Positions 14,276 through 23,702 of a DNA stretch of 42,707 nt are shown piece by piece (within the stretch, counting starts at the first letter, position 1; each line of letters starts with the position of its first letter). Origin of the DNA: Nocardioides sp. Soil774. Its GTDB lineage: Bacteria > Actinomycetota > Actinomycetes > Propionibacteriales > Nocardioidaceae. Location: NCBI RefSeq assembly GCF_001428125.1, contig NZ_LMSM01000009.1, positions 1 through 42,707 of the forward strand. The letters are read 5' to 3'. A model generated the notes under the pieces. It was not told where the DNA came from and did not search any database. It worked only from the letters and a program-made list of their open reading frames with translations. Both the position numbers and the translations under genes were made by a program.

Positions 14276-16399
14276 TCAGCCCTCCGCGACCAGCCGCAGC
14301 ACCCGCGCCTCCTCGGGGTCGAGCACCGGCAGGCCGACCCCTACGGTGGCGAGCGCGCGACCGGTGAGCACGGCGCCGTCGGCCGACCAGGTCGGGGCCA
14401 GGTCGGCTCCGGGCGGGGGCGGGAGCGCCTCGGCGAGGCGGTAGGTGCGGTCGGGGTCGAGCCCGGTGAGGCGCAGGCGGGCCGGGTGCTGGGTCTCGGT
14501 GGCAGCCACCGTCGCGACGACGTAGCAGGCCTCCGACCGGTCGGCCGCGATGATCCCGGTGACCACGACGGCGGGGTCGGGGTGGTCGGGGTGCACGAGC
14601 GTGCCGGAGCCGATGAGCGGCCGCACCTGCTTGTGCAGCTCGACCCACGAGCGCAGCTCGGCCAGCGAGGCGTCGTCGAGGCGGGAGACGTCCCACTCGA
14701 TGCCGAACCAGTGCAGCAGCGCGGTCGCGGCCCGGTAGCGCAGGCTGTGGGTGCGCTTGGTGGTGTGCGAGGTCGGCCCGCCGACGTGCGATCCCATGAG
14801 CTCCGGCGGCACGAGCAGCGAGGTCCAGCGCTGCAGGTGCTGGCGCTCTAGGGGGTCGATGGTGTCGCTGGGCCAGATGCGGTCGGTGCGCGAGAGCACC
14901 TCGGCGTCGACGCGTCCGCCGCCGGAGGCGCACGACTCGATCTCGAGGTCGGGGTGGGCGTCGCGGAGCTCGTCGAGGAGCCGGTAGGCGGCGAGCGTCT
15001 GCCCGTGCACCGCCGGCCGTCCGTCGTGGGTGACGTCGGTGAGGTCGCGGTTGTGGTCCCACTTGAGGTAGGCGATGTCGAGCTCGTCGAGCAGGGTCGT
15101 CAGCGCGTCGCGGAGGTCGGCATAGGCCCCGTCGTCCTGCAGGTCCAGCACCTGCTGCTGGCGCCACTCCATCGGCACTCCCGCGCGACCGCGCAGCACC
15201 CGCTCGGGGTGGTGGCGCGCGGTCTCGGAGTCGAGGTTGACCATCTCGGGCTCGACCCACAGGCCGAACTCCATGCCGCGGCCCGTCACGTGCGCCACCA
15301 GCGGCCCCAGGCCCTGCGGCCAGATCGCCGGGTCGACGGTCCAGTCACCGAGGCCGGCGGTGTCGTCGCGCCGGCCGAGGAACCAGCCGTCGTCGAGCAC
15401 GAAGCGCTCCACGCCGACGTCGGCGGCCGCGTCGGCGAGCTCGGCGATGCGCTCGAGGGAGTGCTCGAAGTAGACCGCCTCCCACGAGTTGGCGATGACC
15501 GGCCGCTCGGTGCGCGCCCGCGGGGTGACCGCGCGGAGGTGGGCGTGGAAGCGGTGGCTCAACGGGTCGAGCCCCGAGCCCGACCACGACCCGAGCAGCC
15601 AGGGCGAGTGGTAGGTCTCGCCGGGGGCCAGCACGACCTCGCCGGGCGAGAGCAGCTCGCCGCCGCCGAGCAGGCACTCGCCCTCGGGGGTGCGCTCGGC
15701 GTAGTGGGTGTGGTTGCCGCTCCACGCCGCGTGGACCGCCCACACCTCACCGGCGCCGAAGGCGAAGCCCGGGGTGCCGGCGACCATGAGCAGCGTGGCG
15801 TCGTGGCCCGTACGACCGTGGCGGGCGTCGCGGCGGTGGGTGCCCTGCACCCAGCGGTGGCGCTGCGGGGCGCGCTCCTTGCACCAGCGTCCGGTGAGGT
15901 CGAGGAGCTCGGAGGCGTGCGCGGGGACGGGCAGGGAGGTCAGCACCGAGGCGAGGTGGAGGTCGCCGTCGGCGCTGTTGGTGACCGACGTACGCGCGTG
16001 CAGCAGGCCGGCCTCGTCGAGCGCGAGCTGCAGCACCACCGACCAGCCGGCCTCCGGGTCCTCCGAGCGGCAGGTCAGCGACGCGTCGCCCGCCTCGACC
16101 TCCCAGTCGACCAGGCTCGGTGCCGCCGCCGTGGCGCTGCCGCCGACCCGCTGGCCGGACAGGGCGGGAGTGCCCGAGTAGCCGCGGGCGGGGTCGGGCA
16201 GGGCGCCGGTGCGCCGCGACACGTCGAAGGACGAGCGCGAGATGCCCGGCCGGGTGGCGTCGGCCAGCGCCTGCAGCCCGGCGTCGTCGAGGTCGCCGAG
16301 CTCGGCCCCCCAGTGCAGGACGACCAGGATGCCGGTGTCGTCACGGCCGACCACGAGGCTCACGCCGGCGCGGGTCAGGTGGACGGGGGGCGAGGTCAT
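14276..16399 (-). CDS. Alpha-galactosidase, GH36
   Basis: This 707-residue retaining glycosidase of family GH36 releases terminal alpha-galactose, for example from raffinose-type sugars or melibiose. An N-terminal beta-supersandwich (about 1-300) precedes the barrel. FVLDDGWFLGRRDD near 333, LWVEPEMVN near 380, the nucleophile in YLKWDHNRD (Asp448) and the acid/base in SCASGGGRVD (Asp498) are all present. No signal peptide, so it acts on imported sugar. ATG 16399 overlaps the DeoR stop by four bases (ATGA), and the frame extends much further upstream only as a shadow. It ends the operon GH42-deoR-GH36. Confidence 0.93.
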   Translation of the reverse strand: MTSPPVHLTRAGVSLVVGRDDTGILVVLHWGAELGDLDDAGLQALADATRPGISRSSFDVSRRTGALPDPARGYSGTPALSGQRVGGSATAAAPSLVDWEVEAGDASLTCRSEDPEAGWSVVLQLALDEAGLLHARTSVTNSADGDLHLASVLTSLPVPAHASELLDLTGRWCKERAPQRHRWVQGTHRRDARHGRTGHDATLLMVAGTPGFAFGAGEVWAVHAAWSGNHTHYAERTPEGECLLGGGELLSPGEVVLAPGETYHSPWLLGSWSGSGLDPLSHRFHAHLRAVTPRARTERPVIANSWEAVYFEHSLERIAELADAAADVGVERFVLDDGWFLGRRDDTAGLGDWTVDPAIWPQGLGPLVAHVTGRGMEFGLWVEPEMVNLDSETARHHPERVLRGRAGVPMEWRQQQVLDLQDDGAYADLRDALTTLLDELDIAYLKWDHNRDLTDVTHDGRPAVHGQTLAAYRLLDELRDAHPDLEIESCASGGGRVDAEVLSRTDRIWPSDTIDPLERQHLQRWTSLLVPPELMGSHVGGPTSHTTKRTHSLRYRAATALLHWFGIEWDVSRLDDASLAELRSWVELHKQVRPLIGSGTLVHPDHPDPAVVVTGIIAADRSEACYVVATVAATETQHPARLRLTGLDPDRTYRLAEALPPPPGADLAPTWSADGAVLTGRALATVGVGLPVLDPEEARVLRLVAEG

Positions 16400-17208
16400 G
16401 CGTCCTCCGGGGTGTCGAGGTCTTGGTCGTCGTCGAGGGGATCGACCACCACGAGCTCGCCGACGTGGTCGGCGAGGGCGCCGCTGGCCTGGGCGGAGAG
16501 GCCGGAGTCGGTGACGAGCACCGAGGCCTCGGAGAGCGCCGCCATGCTGCTGAGGCCCACCACGCCCCACTTGCTGGAGTCGGCACACACGATGAGGCGG
16601 CGCGAGCGCTCGATCATGGCGCGGTTGGTCTCCGACTCGAGCAGGTTGGGCGTGCTGAAGCCGGCGCGCACGTCCATGCCGTGCACGCCCATGAAGAAGG
16701 CGTCGACGTGCAGGCTGCGCAGCGACGACACCGCGACCGGGCCGACCAGCGCGTCGGACGGGGTGCGCAGGCCGCCGGTGAGCAGCACCGAGGTCGTGGC
16801 CTCGCCCGTGCGGTGCAGCACGTCGGCCACCCACACGGAGTTGGTGACGACCGTGAGGTGGGGGATGCGCGCGATGTGCTCGGTCAGGGCGTGGGTCGTG
16901 GTGCCCGCCGAGACCGCGATCGCCATGCCGGTGTGCACGAGCTCGGCGGCCGCCGCGGCGATGGCCTCCTTCTCGCGGCGTCGCTGCACCGACTTGGCGG
17001 CGAAGCCCGGCTCGGACGACGAGGGCTCGGCCACGGCCAGCGCACCCCCGTGCACCTTCTCCAGCAGGCCGTCGCGGTGCAGGGCCACGAGGTCGCGGCG
17101 CACCGTCATGTCGGAGACGCCGAGCAGCTCGACCAGGTCGGTGACGCGGACCGTGCCGTCACGGCTGAGCTCGGCGAGGATCCGACCGCGTCGCTGGGCC
17201 GCCAGCAT
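16396..17208 (-). CDS. DeoR family transcriptional regulator
   Basis: This 270-residue regulator has the DeoR N-terminal helix-turn-helix (RRGRILAELSRDGTVRVTDL, then VSDMTVRRDLVAL, residues about 6-42, and LLEKVHGGA). The C-terminal sugar-phosphate sensor domain has the isomerase-like fold (AVSAGTTTHALTEHI, VVTNSV, LLTGG, ADSSKWG). By family knowledge it represses sugar genes and is released by a phosphorylated sugar. The start overlaps the GH42 stop as TGATG; the stop overlaps the GH36 start as ATGA. It likely controls both this operon and the divergent ABC importer; candidate boxes lie in the intergenic region. Confidence 0.93.
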   Translation of the reverse strand: MLAAQRRGRILAELSRDGTVRVTDLVELLGVSDMTVRRDLVALHRDGLLEKVHGGALAVAEPSSSEPGFAAKSVQRRREKEAIAAAAAELVHTGMAIAVSAGTTTHALTEHIARIPHLTVVTNSVWVADVLHRTGEATTSVLLTGGLRTPSDALVGPVAVSSLRSLHVDAFFMGVHGMDVRAGFSTPNLLESETNRAMIERSRRLIVCADSSKWGVVGLSSMAALSEASVLVTDSGLSAQASGALADHVGELVVVDPLDDDQDLDTPEDA

Positions 17209-19208
17209 CAGGCCTCCCGCACCACGGCGACGCCTCCGGCCGCGACCTCCAGGTCGCCGGCGACGTCACGCCCGGTCACCAGGTCGTGCCCGTGCACCGG
17301 CACGGCGGCGGGCGCGCCGCCGTGGTTGATCACGAAGAGCCAGCTCGCGGCGTCGCCGACGCGGCGCGTCACCTCGACGTCGGCGCCGGCCCCGGGCAGC
17401 TGCTCGACACCGGACTCGGCGACCAGGTGCTCGACCAGGCGGTCGGTGCCGGCGGGGTCCAGCCGCGTCGCGACGTACCACGCGGAGCCGCTGCCGACCT
17501 CGCGACGGGTGACGGCCGGCAGGCCCGCGGCGGGGCCGTCGACGTACGTCGCCACGGCCGAGGCGCCGGCGAGCTCGAGGTCCTCGGCCCAGGTGTCGGC
17601 GCCGACCGCCGCGTCGCCGAGCCCCTCCACGCGCACCGACTCGCCCTCCAGGAGCGGCAGGAACTCGGTCGTGCGCACGCCGAGCAGGTCGCGGAACGCA
17701 CCGGGGTAGCCACCGAGGCGGATGTGGTCGTGCTCGTCGACGATGCCGCTGAAGTAGGTCACGACCACCGTCGCACCGGCCTCGGCGGCCGCCGCGACCG
17801 CGGCCGCCGCCTCGTCGCTGACGAGGTAGAGGGTGGGCACCACGACCAGCTTGTACGACGACAGGTCGGCGCTCGGGTGCACCACGTCGACGCCCACGCC
17901 CTGGGCCGACAGCGCCCGGTGCAGGTCCTCGGCCCGGTCGCGGTAGCGCACGTCGATGCTGGGGTGGGAGTCGAGCTCGCAGCCCCACCACGCCTCGTAG
18001 TCGAAGAGGATCGCGGCCTCGTTGCGCGCGGTGCTGCCGGAGACCTCCTCGACGGAGTCGAGCAGGCGCGAGAGCTCGACGACCTCGCGCCACTGGCGGG
18101 TGTCGGTGCCGGCGTGGGGCAGCAGCCCGGAGTGGAACTTCTCCGCCCCGGCGCGCGAGGCACGCCACTGGAAGTAGAGCACCGCGTCGGCGCCGTGGGC
18201 GACGTGGGCGAGGCTGTTGCGGATCATCTCGCCGGGCTTCTTCGCGCGGTTGCGCGGCTGCCAGTTGACGGCGCTGGTGGAGTGCTCCATCAGCAGCCAC
18301 GGCCGGCCGCCGGCGGTGCCGCGGGTCAGGTCGGCGCTGAACGCGAGCTCGCGGTGCGAGCCCTCCTCACCGGCGATGACGTAGTGGTCGTTGGAGACCA
18401 CGTCGAGCTCACGGCCCCAGCGCAGGTAGTCCATCTCCATGGTCTGGCGCATCACCATGAAGTTGGTGGTGACCGGCACGCCGGGCGAGATCCGGTGCAG
18501 CACGTCGCGCTCGACGACGAAGTTGTCGAGGAGCTGGTCGGAGGAGAAGCGCAGGAAGTCGAGCTGCTGGGTCGGGTTGGCGTGGGTGGGAGCCACGCGC
18601 GGGGGCAGCACCTGGGCGAAGTCGTCGTAGCGCTGCGACCAGAACGCGGTGCCCCACGCGTCGTTGAGGTGCGCCACGTCGTCGTCGTAGCGGGCGCGCA
18701 GCCAGTCGCGGAACGCCGCTGCGCTCACGTCGCAGTAGCACCGCGCGTTGTGGCAGCCGAGCTCGTTGGACACGTGCCACAGCGCCAGCGCGGGGTGGTC
18801 GTGGTAGCGCTCGGCGAGCGCCGTGCAGAGCGCCAGGGCGTGCTCGCGGTAGATCGGTGAGCTCGGGCAGAACGCCTGCCGGCCGCCGGGCGACAGGGTG
18901 CGGCCGTCGTGGGTGATCGGGAGCATCTCGGGGTGGCGCTGGGTCAGCCACGGGGGCGGCGACGCGGTCGCGGTGGCGAGGTCGACCTTGATCCCGGCCG
19001 CGTGCAGGTCGTCCATCTGCTCGTCGAGCCAGGCGAAGTCCCACTGGTCGGGACCGGGCTGGAGCCACGCCCACGAGAAGACACCGAGCGTGACGAGGTC
19101 GACGCCGGACTCGCGCATGAGCTCGCGGTCCTCGACGTGGGCCTCGCGGGGCCACTGCTCGGGGTTGTAGTCGCCGCCGAAGGCCAGAGCGGGCAGGGGA
19201 GTCGGCAT
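17208..19208 (-). CDS. Beta-galactosidase, GH42
   Basis: This 666-residue retaining beta-galactosidase of family GH42 opens with FGGDYNPEQWP. The acid/base Glu is in HVSNELGC (Glu149) and the nucleophile in WLLMEHSTSAVNW (Glu308). The cysteines around GCHNARCYC (and FCPS at 113-116) match the zinc cluster of the family. Domain order is barrel (1-390), trimerisation domain (about 400-600) and C-terminal beta domain. There is no signal peptide. I chose ATG 19208 because CACAGT lies six bases before it and TTGACT 18 bp further up; a frame continues to 19250 but adds an unnatural Cys-rich stretch. It is the first gene of the GH42-deoR-GH36 operon. Confidence 0.93.
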   Translation of the reverse strand: MPTPLPALAFGGDYNPEQWPREAHVEDRELMRESGVDLVTLGVFSWAWLQPGPDQWDFAWLDEQMDDLHAAGIKVDLATATASPPPWLTQRHPEMLPITHDGRTLSPGGRQAFCPSSPIYREHALALCTALAERYHDHPALALWHVSNELGCHNARCYCDVSAAAFRDWLRARYDDDVAHLNDAWGTAFWSQRYDDFAQVLPPRVAPTHANPTQQLDFLRFSSDQLLDNFVVERDVLHRISPGVPVTTNFMVMRQTMEMDYLRWGRELDVVSNDHYVIAGEEGSHRELAFSADLTRGTAGGRPWLLMEHSTSAVNWQPRNRAKKPGEMIRNSLAHVAHGADAVLYFQWRASRAGAEKFHSGLLPHAGTDTRQWREVVELSRLLDSVEEVSGSTARNEAAILFDYEAWWGCELDSHPSIDVRYRDRAEDLHRALSAQGVGVDVVHPSADLSSYKLVVVPTLYLVSDEAAAAVAAAAEAGATVVVTYFSGIVDEHDHIRLGGYPGAFRDLLGVRTTEFLPLLEGESVRVEGLGDAAVGADTWAEDLELAGASAVATYVDGPAAGLPAVTRREVGSGSAWYVATRLDPAGTDRLVEHLVAESGVEQLPGAGADVEVTRRVGDAASWLFVINHGGAPAAVPVHGHDLVTGRDVAGDLEVAAGGVAVVREA

Positions 19209-19374
19209 GCCGCAACTGTGTCGACCCTCACAGGTGAAAGTCAACGCCACATGGCAGAAAAAGGTTTGGAAATGTTTGATCCACTGCCCAAACGCTCGCC
19301 CAGAAGGGTTGACGAGGGTGTGCTCGTCGTCACATGCTGTGCATCCCTGTTTGGTTTTGTCTCAGGAGGACGTC
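19209..19374. promoter_or_regulatory. Divergent control region of the galactoside genes
   Basis: Leftward: TTGACT (19239-19244) and CACAGT (19215-19220), spacer 18, then six bases to the GH42 start. Rightward: TTGACG (19309-19314) and CATGCT (19333-19338), spacer 18, and an AGGAGGA ribosome-binding site at 19364-19370 before GTG 19375. GTTTGG occurs at 19264-19269 and 19349-19354, GTTTGA at 19274-19279, and its inverse CCAAAC at 19288-19293. These AT-richer boxes stand out in this genome and are candidates for the DeoR regulator. Confidence 0.6.
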
Positions 19375-20703
19375 GTGTCACTTTCCCGTTCCAGCGCCAT
19401 CCCGCGCTCCGCCCTCACCACCATGGCGGCCTCGCGCCGCTCCGTCCTGCGTGGCATGGCGCTCAGCGGCCTCGCCGTCGGTGGCGCCAACATGCTCGCC
19501 GCGTGCGGCGGCGACTCGGGCGGTCCGGCGACCGGCTCCGGCGCGACGGTGAAGTTCGGCATCAACGAGGCCGAGGGCTCCGGTGCCGCCTACGACCGCC
19601 TCAAGGCGATCGGCGACGCCTACGCCAAGGAGAGCGGCACGAAGGTCGCGCTCAACGCGGTCGACCACAACACGTTCCAGGAGAGCATCAGCACCTACCT
19701 CCAGGGCACCCCTGACGACGTCTTCACCTGGTTCGCCGGGTTCCGGATGGCGCAGTTCGCCGAGAACGGCCTGATCACCGACCTGAGCGACCAGTGGCCG
19801 ATCGACGGCCTCAACGACTCCTTCAAGCAGGCCTCCACGGCGCCCGACGGCAAGCAGTACTTCGTGCCCATCAGCTACTACCCGTGGGCGGTGTTCTACC
19901 GCAAGTCGGTGTGGGAGAAGAACGGCTGGACCCCGCCGGAGACCAACGACGACTTCATGGCGCTGATGGACGAGATGAAGGGCAAGGGCGTCACGCCGTT
20001 CGCGTTCGGCGACAAGGACGGCTGGCCCGCGATGGGCACCTTCGACATCCTCAACATGCGCCTCAACGGCTTCGACTTCCACATGAGCCTGATGGCCGGC
20101 GACGAGCAGTGGGACGGCGACGAGGTCAAGCTCGTGTTCGACACCTGGCGCAAGCTGCTGCCCTACCACCAGGAGGACCCGCTGGGTCGCACCTGGCAGG
20201 AGGCGGCGACCGCGATGGGCAAGGGCGAGTGCGGGATGTACCTCCTCGGCACCTTCGTGGTCGACGCGCTCGGCGAGAACGGTGACGACCTCGACTTCTT
20301 CACCTTCCCCGAGCTCGACTCCTCCATCGGCGCCGACGCCCTCGACGCCCCCATCGACGGCTTCTGCGTCGCCGCCGCCGGCAAGAACCAGGAGGCCGGC
20401 AAGGCGATGGCCAAGTGGCTCGGCAGTGCCGCCGCGGCCGACGCGGGCAACGACGCCGCCGACGCGCCGTTCATCGCCGCCAACTCCGGCGCCAGCACCT
20501 CGACCTACAGCGACCTGCAGAAGAAGTCGGCCGAGGTGGTCGGTGCGGCCGCCAACATCGCGCAGTTCATGGACCGTGACACCAACGCCGACTTCGCCAA
20601 CACGGTGATGATCCCCTCGATCCAGGACTTCCTGAAGAACCCCGACGACATCGACGGGATCACGGCCAGCATCCAGGAGCAGGCCTCCTCGATCTTCGGC
20701 TGA
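19375..20703 (+). CDS. Sugar ABC transporter substrate-binding lipoprotein
   Basis: This 442-residue extracellular solute-binding protein (family 1) has a twin-arginine-like signal ASRRSVLRGMALSG and a lipobox LAAC with Cys44 as lipid anchor. The mature part carries the alternating alpha/beta lobes of a carbohydrate binder, including GTPDDVFTWFAGFRMAQFAENG, YPWAVFYRKSVWEKNGW and GKGECGMYLLGTF, typical of the family. GTG 19375 has AGGAGGA four bases upstream. The stop overlaps the first permease (TGATG). Given the flanking alpha- and beta-galactosidases, the cargo is probably a galactose-containing oligosaccharide (inference). Confidence 0.9.
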   Translation: MSLSRSSAIPRSALTTMAASRRSVLRGMALSGLAVGGANMLAACGGDSGGPATGSGATVKFGINEAEGSGAAYDRLKAIGDAYAKESGTKVALNAVDHNTFQESISTYLQGTPDDVFTWFAGFRMAQFAENGLITDLSDQWPIDGLNDSFKQASTAPDGKQYFVPISYYPWAVFYRKSVWEKNGWTPPETNDDFMALMDEMKGKGVTPFAFGDKDGWPAMGTFDILNMRLNGFDFHMSLMAGDEQWDGDEVKLVFDTWRKLLPYHQEDPLGRTWQEAATAMGKGECGMYLLGTFVVDALGENGDDLDFFTFPELDSSIGADALDAPIDGFCVAAAGKNQEAGKAMAKWLGSAAAADAGNDAADAPFIAANSGASTSTYSDLQKKSAEVVGAAANIAQFMDRDTNADFANTVMIPSIQDFLKNPDDIDGITASIQEQASSIFG

Positions 20704-21665
20704 TGCCCGGACCTGACATGGCACACATCGACGAGGCGCCGCAGCCCACGACCCAGCCTTCGCGGGCTGTGGCGCCGCCGCAGGGCCGGGAGAAGAAGCT
20801 CCCGGCCCGGGACCGGCTCACCGTGATCGTCATGGTGACGATCCCGCTGCTCCTGGTGCTCGGCCTGGTCTGGGTGCCGGCGCTGCTGTCCGTGGTGCTG
20901 TCGTTCGGCAAGTGGAACGGCTTCGGCGACCTCGACACCATCGAGTGGGTCGGCTTCCAGAACTACCACGACATCGTCACGATCTACCCGGCCTTCTGGC
21001 CGGCGATCCAGCACAACCTGATCTGGCTGGGGTTCCTGTTCCTCATCCCCACCGTGCTGGGCATGCTGCTGGCGGTCGTCCTCGACCGGGAGATGCGTGG
21101 GAGCCGGTTCTACCAGACGGCGTTCTACATGCCGGTCGTGCTGTCGCTGGCCCTCATCGGCTTCATCTGGCAGCTCTTCTACTCCCGTGACCAGGGCCTG
21201 ATCAACCAGGTCTTCGGCACGCAGGTGGACTGGTACGGCGACCCCGGCATCAACCTGTGGGCGGTGCTGGTCGCCACGGCCTGGCGCCACACCGGCTACA
21301 TCATGCTGATCTACCTGGCCGGCCTGAAGGGCATCGACGCCAGCCTGCGCGAGGCCGCGGCGGTCGACGGGGCCAACGAGGTGAAGACCTTCTTCAACGT
21401 GATCTTCCCGGTCATGCGCCCGATCAACATGATCGTCGTCGTGATCGTGGTGATCGAGTCGCTGCGCGCCTTCGACCTCGTGTGGGTGATCAACAAGGGC
21501 CGCAACGGCCTCGAGGTCATCGGTGCGCTGGTCGCGCAGAACGTCATCGGCGAGGCCACGAGGTACGGCTTCGGCTCGGCGCTCGCGGTGATCATGATGC
21601 TCATCTCGTCGGTCTTCATCACCATCTACCTGCGCAACGTCTTCCGTGAGGAGCGCCGAGGATGA
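20703..21665 (+). CDS. Sugar ABC transporter permease (MalF type)
   Basis: This 320-residue permease of the carbohydrate uptake-1 family has a cytoplasmic N-terminus of about 38 residues and six transmembrane segments. The EAA loop REAAAVDGANEVKTFFNVIFP (about 216-236) contacts the ATPase. ATG 20703 overlaps the binding-protein stop (TGATG); ATG 20718 is an alternative. It overlaps the second permease by ATGA. Confidence 0.92.
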   Translation: MPGPDMAHIDEAPQPTTQPSRAVAPPQGREKKLPARDRLTVIVMVTIPLLLVLGLVWVPALLSVVLSFGKWNGFGDLDTIEWVGFQNYHDIVTIYPAFWPAIQHNLIWLGFLFLIPTVLGMLLAVVLDREMRGSRFYQTAFYMPVVLSLALIGFIWQLFYSRDQGLINQVFGTQVDWYGDPGINLWAVLVATAWRHTGYIMLIYLAGLKGIDASLREAAAVDGANEVKTFFNVIFPVMRPINMIVVVIVVIESLRAFDLVWVINKGRNGLEVIGALVAQNVIGEATRYGFGSALAVIMMLISSVFITIYLRNVFREERRG

Positions 21666-22588
21666 CCACCGAGACACCGGTCGCGGCGCCGACCGCGCGT
21701 CGGGCCACCCCGCCCGCGCGCAAGGAGGGCGGCGTGCTGAGCAAGCGGCGCGGCGCCGTCGCCACCACGATCATGGCGGTGCTGGCACTGATCTGGCTGT
21801 TCCCCCTGTTCTGGGCGCTGATCAACTCCTTCCGCGAGTACGACTACACCCAGGCCAACGGCTACCTCTCGTTCGGCGGCTGGACCACGTCGAACTACGA
21901 GGACGCGTGGTCGCGGGGCAACTTCGGGCTCCACATGCGCAACTCGCTGCTCATCACCATCCCGGCGGTGCTGCTGACGCTGTGGCTCTCCTCGATGGTC
22001 GCGTTCGTGCTGGCCCGGTTCAGCTACCGGTTCAACCTGACCCTGCTGGGGGTCTTCCTGGCCGCCAACCTGCTGCCGCCCCAGGCGCTGCTGATCCCGG
22101 TGTTCCGGATGTTCCGCGAGATCCCGCTGCCCTACTTCATGAGCGACTCGGGCTCGATGCTCAACAGCTTCTGGGCGCTCATCCTGGTCAACACCGCCTT
22201 CCAGATGGGGTTCTGCACCTTCGTGCTCAGCAACTACATGAAGACGCTGCCGCACGAGATCTACGAGTCCGCCGAGCTCGACGGGGCCAGCGTGTGGCGC
22301 CAGTACTGGCAGCTCACGATGCCCCTCGTGCGTCCCGCGCTGGCCGCGCTGGCGACGCTGCAGGTGACGTGGGTCTACAACGAGTTCTTCTGGGCGACCG
22401 TGCTCATCCAGCAGGGCGACAAGCTGCCGGTGACCTCCGCGCTCAACAACCTGCGCGGGCAGTTCTTCACCGACACCAACCTCGTCGCGGCGGGCTCGAT
22501 CATCGTCGCGCTGCCGGTGCTCGTGGTGTTCTTCGCCCTGCAGAAGCAGTTCGTCTCCGGGCTCACCCTGGGCTCGACGAAGGGCTGA
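21662..22588 (+). CDS. Sugar ABC transporter permease (MalG type)
   Basis: This 308-residue partner permease has six transmembrane segments and the EAA loop ESAELDGASVWRQYWQLTMP (about 201-220). ATG 21662 overlaps the preceding stop (ATGA). No ATPase gene follows: the next gene is on the opposite strand, and the two 3' ends overlap by 26 bp (22563-22588). Uptake-1 importers of actinobacteria often share a common ATPase of the MsiK type encoded elsewhere, which is the likely arrangement here. Confidence 0.92.
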   Translation: MTTETPVAAPTARRATPPARKEGGVLSKRRGAVATTIMAVLALIWLFPLFWALINSFREYDYTQANGYLSFGGWTTSNYEDAWSRGNFGLHMRNSLLITIPAVLLTLWLSSMVAFVLARFSYRFNLTLLGVFLAANLLPPQALLIPVFRMFREIPLPYFMSDSGSMLNSFWALILVNTAFQMGFCTFVLSNYMKTLPHEIYESAELDGASVWRQYWQLTMPLVRPALAALATLQVTWVYNEFFWATVLIQQGDKLPVTSALNNLRGQFFTDTNLVAAGSIIVALPVLVVFFALQKQFVSGLTLGSTKG

Positions 22589-23702
22589 CCCAGACGCCGG
22601 ACCGCATCACGCGTGCGACCTCGAGGTGCTCGTCGAGCACCACGAGGTCGGCGCGGCGTCCGGCCTCGAGGGCGCCCACGTCGTCCAGGCCCCACGCACG
22701 GGCCGGGGTGGCCGTCGCGGCCGTCACGGCCTCGAGCAGCGGCACCCCGGCGCGTACGGCCTCGCGCACCGCTGCGACCAGGGTGAGCGTCGAGCCGGCG
22801 ATCGCTCCGAGCCCTGGCCCCCCGGCGAGCCGGGCGACCCCGTCGCGCACCTCGACCGCCTGGCCGCCGAGCCGGAAGTCACCGTCGCCGAGCCCGCCGG
22901 CGGCCATCGCGTCGGTGACCAGCACGCACCGGCCCGGCCGCGCCGCGAACACCGCGCGCAGCACCGCCGGGTGCAGGTGCGCGCCATCGGCGACGAGCTC
23001 GACGTCGACCGGCGCCTCGAGCAGCGCACCGACCGGCCCGGGCTCGCGGTGGTGCAGCGGCCGCATCGCGTTGAACAGGTGGGTGCCCATGCCGGCGCCG
23101 GCGTCGATCGCGGCTCGGGTGACGTCGTAGGACGCGTCGGTGTGGCCGATGGCGACCACGACCCCTGCCGCGCGGATCCGGCGTACGGCCTCGATGCCGC
23201 CTGGCAGCTCGGGTGCGATGGTCACCATCCGCACCGCGCCGTCACCGGCCGCGAGCAGCGTGTCCACGGCGGCCGGGGACGGGTGGCCCAGCAGCTCCCG
23301 GCGGTGGGCGCCGGCGTGCAGGGGGCTGAGCCACGGACCCTCCAGGTGGATGCCTGCGAGCACCCCGTCGTCGACGAGCGGCGCGAGCCCGCGCACCGCC
23401 CGTGCCGTGCGGTCGGGTGCGTCGGTGACCAGGCTCGCGGCCAGTGTGGTGGTGCCGTGCCCGAGGTGGGTCGCGGCGGCCGTCGCTGCCGCCTCCGCGC
23501 CCTTGTCGTACGACGCCCCGCCGCCGCCGTGGACGTGCAGGTCGACGAACCCGGGAGCGAGCGTCGCTGCGCCGAGGTCGAGGTCGGCCGTGCGTGGGGG
23601 CGCTCCCGCCCCGACCGCGACGACGCGGTCGCCGGCCACGTCGACCCAGCCCGGCGCCATGTCGTGCGTCGGGGTGAGGACGTGCTCGGCGGCCAGCAGC
23701 AT
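22563..23702 (-). CDS. nagA: N-acetylglucosamine-6-phosphate deacetylase
   Basis: NagA removes the acetyl group of GlcNAc-6-phosphate, feeding amino sugars into glycolysis or wall synthesis. The 379-residue amidohydrolase has the metal motif PGFVDLHVHGGGG (His-x-His near 54-56), GIHLEGPWLSPLHAGAH near 118, GHTDASY near 180, THLFNAM near 200 and the catalytic aspartate in VLVTDAMAAGG near 260. ATG 23702 overlaps the stop of the YihY gene (TGATG), so it is translated after it. No nagB or GlcNAc kinase lies in the window. Its presence in the island suggests that some imported glycan carries GlcNAc, which is inference. Confidence 0.92.
   Translation of the reverse strand: MLLAAEHVLTPTHDMAPGWVDVAGDRVVAVGAGAPPRTADLDLGAATLAPGFVDLHVHGGGGASYDKGAEAAATAAATHLGHGTTTLAASLVTDAPDRTARAVRGLAPLVDDGVLAGIHLEGPWLSPLHAGAHRRELLGHPSPAAVDTLLAAGDGAVRMVTIAPELPGGIEAVRRIRAAGVVVAIGHTDASYDVTRAAIDAGAGMGTHLFNAMRPLHHREPGPVGALLEAPVDVELVADGAHLHPAVLRAVFAARPGRCVLVTDAMAAGGLGDGDFRLGGQAVEVRDGVARLAGGPGLGAIAGSTLTLVAAVREAVRAGVPLLEAVTAATATPARAWGLDDVGALEAGRRADLVVLDEHLEVARVMRSGVWVSPSSSPG

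Noticed and set aside
14954..17329. 791-codon plus-strand frame over the alpha-galactosidase and DeoR genes
   Set aside because: Antisense of two well-supported genes with catalytic and DNA-binding motifs; the translation shows no family features.
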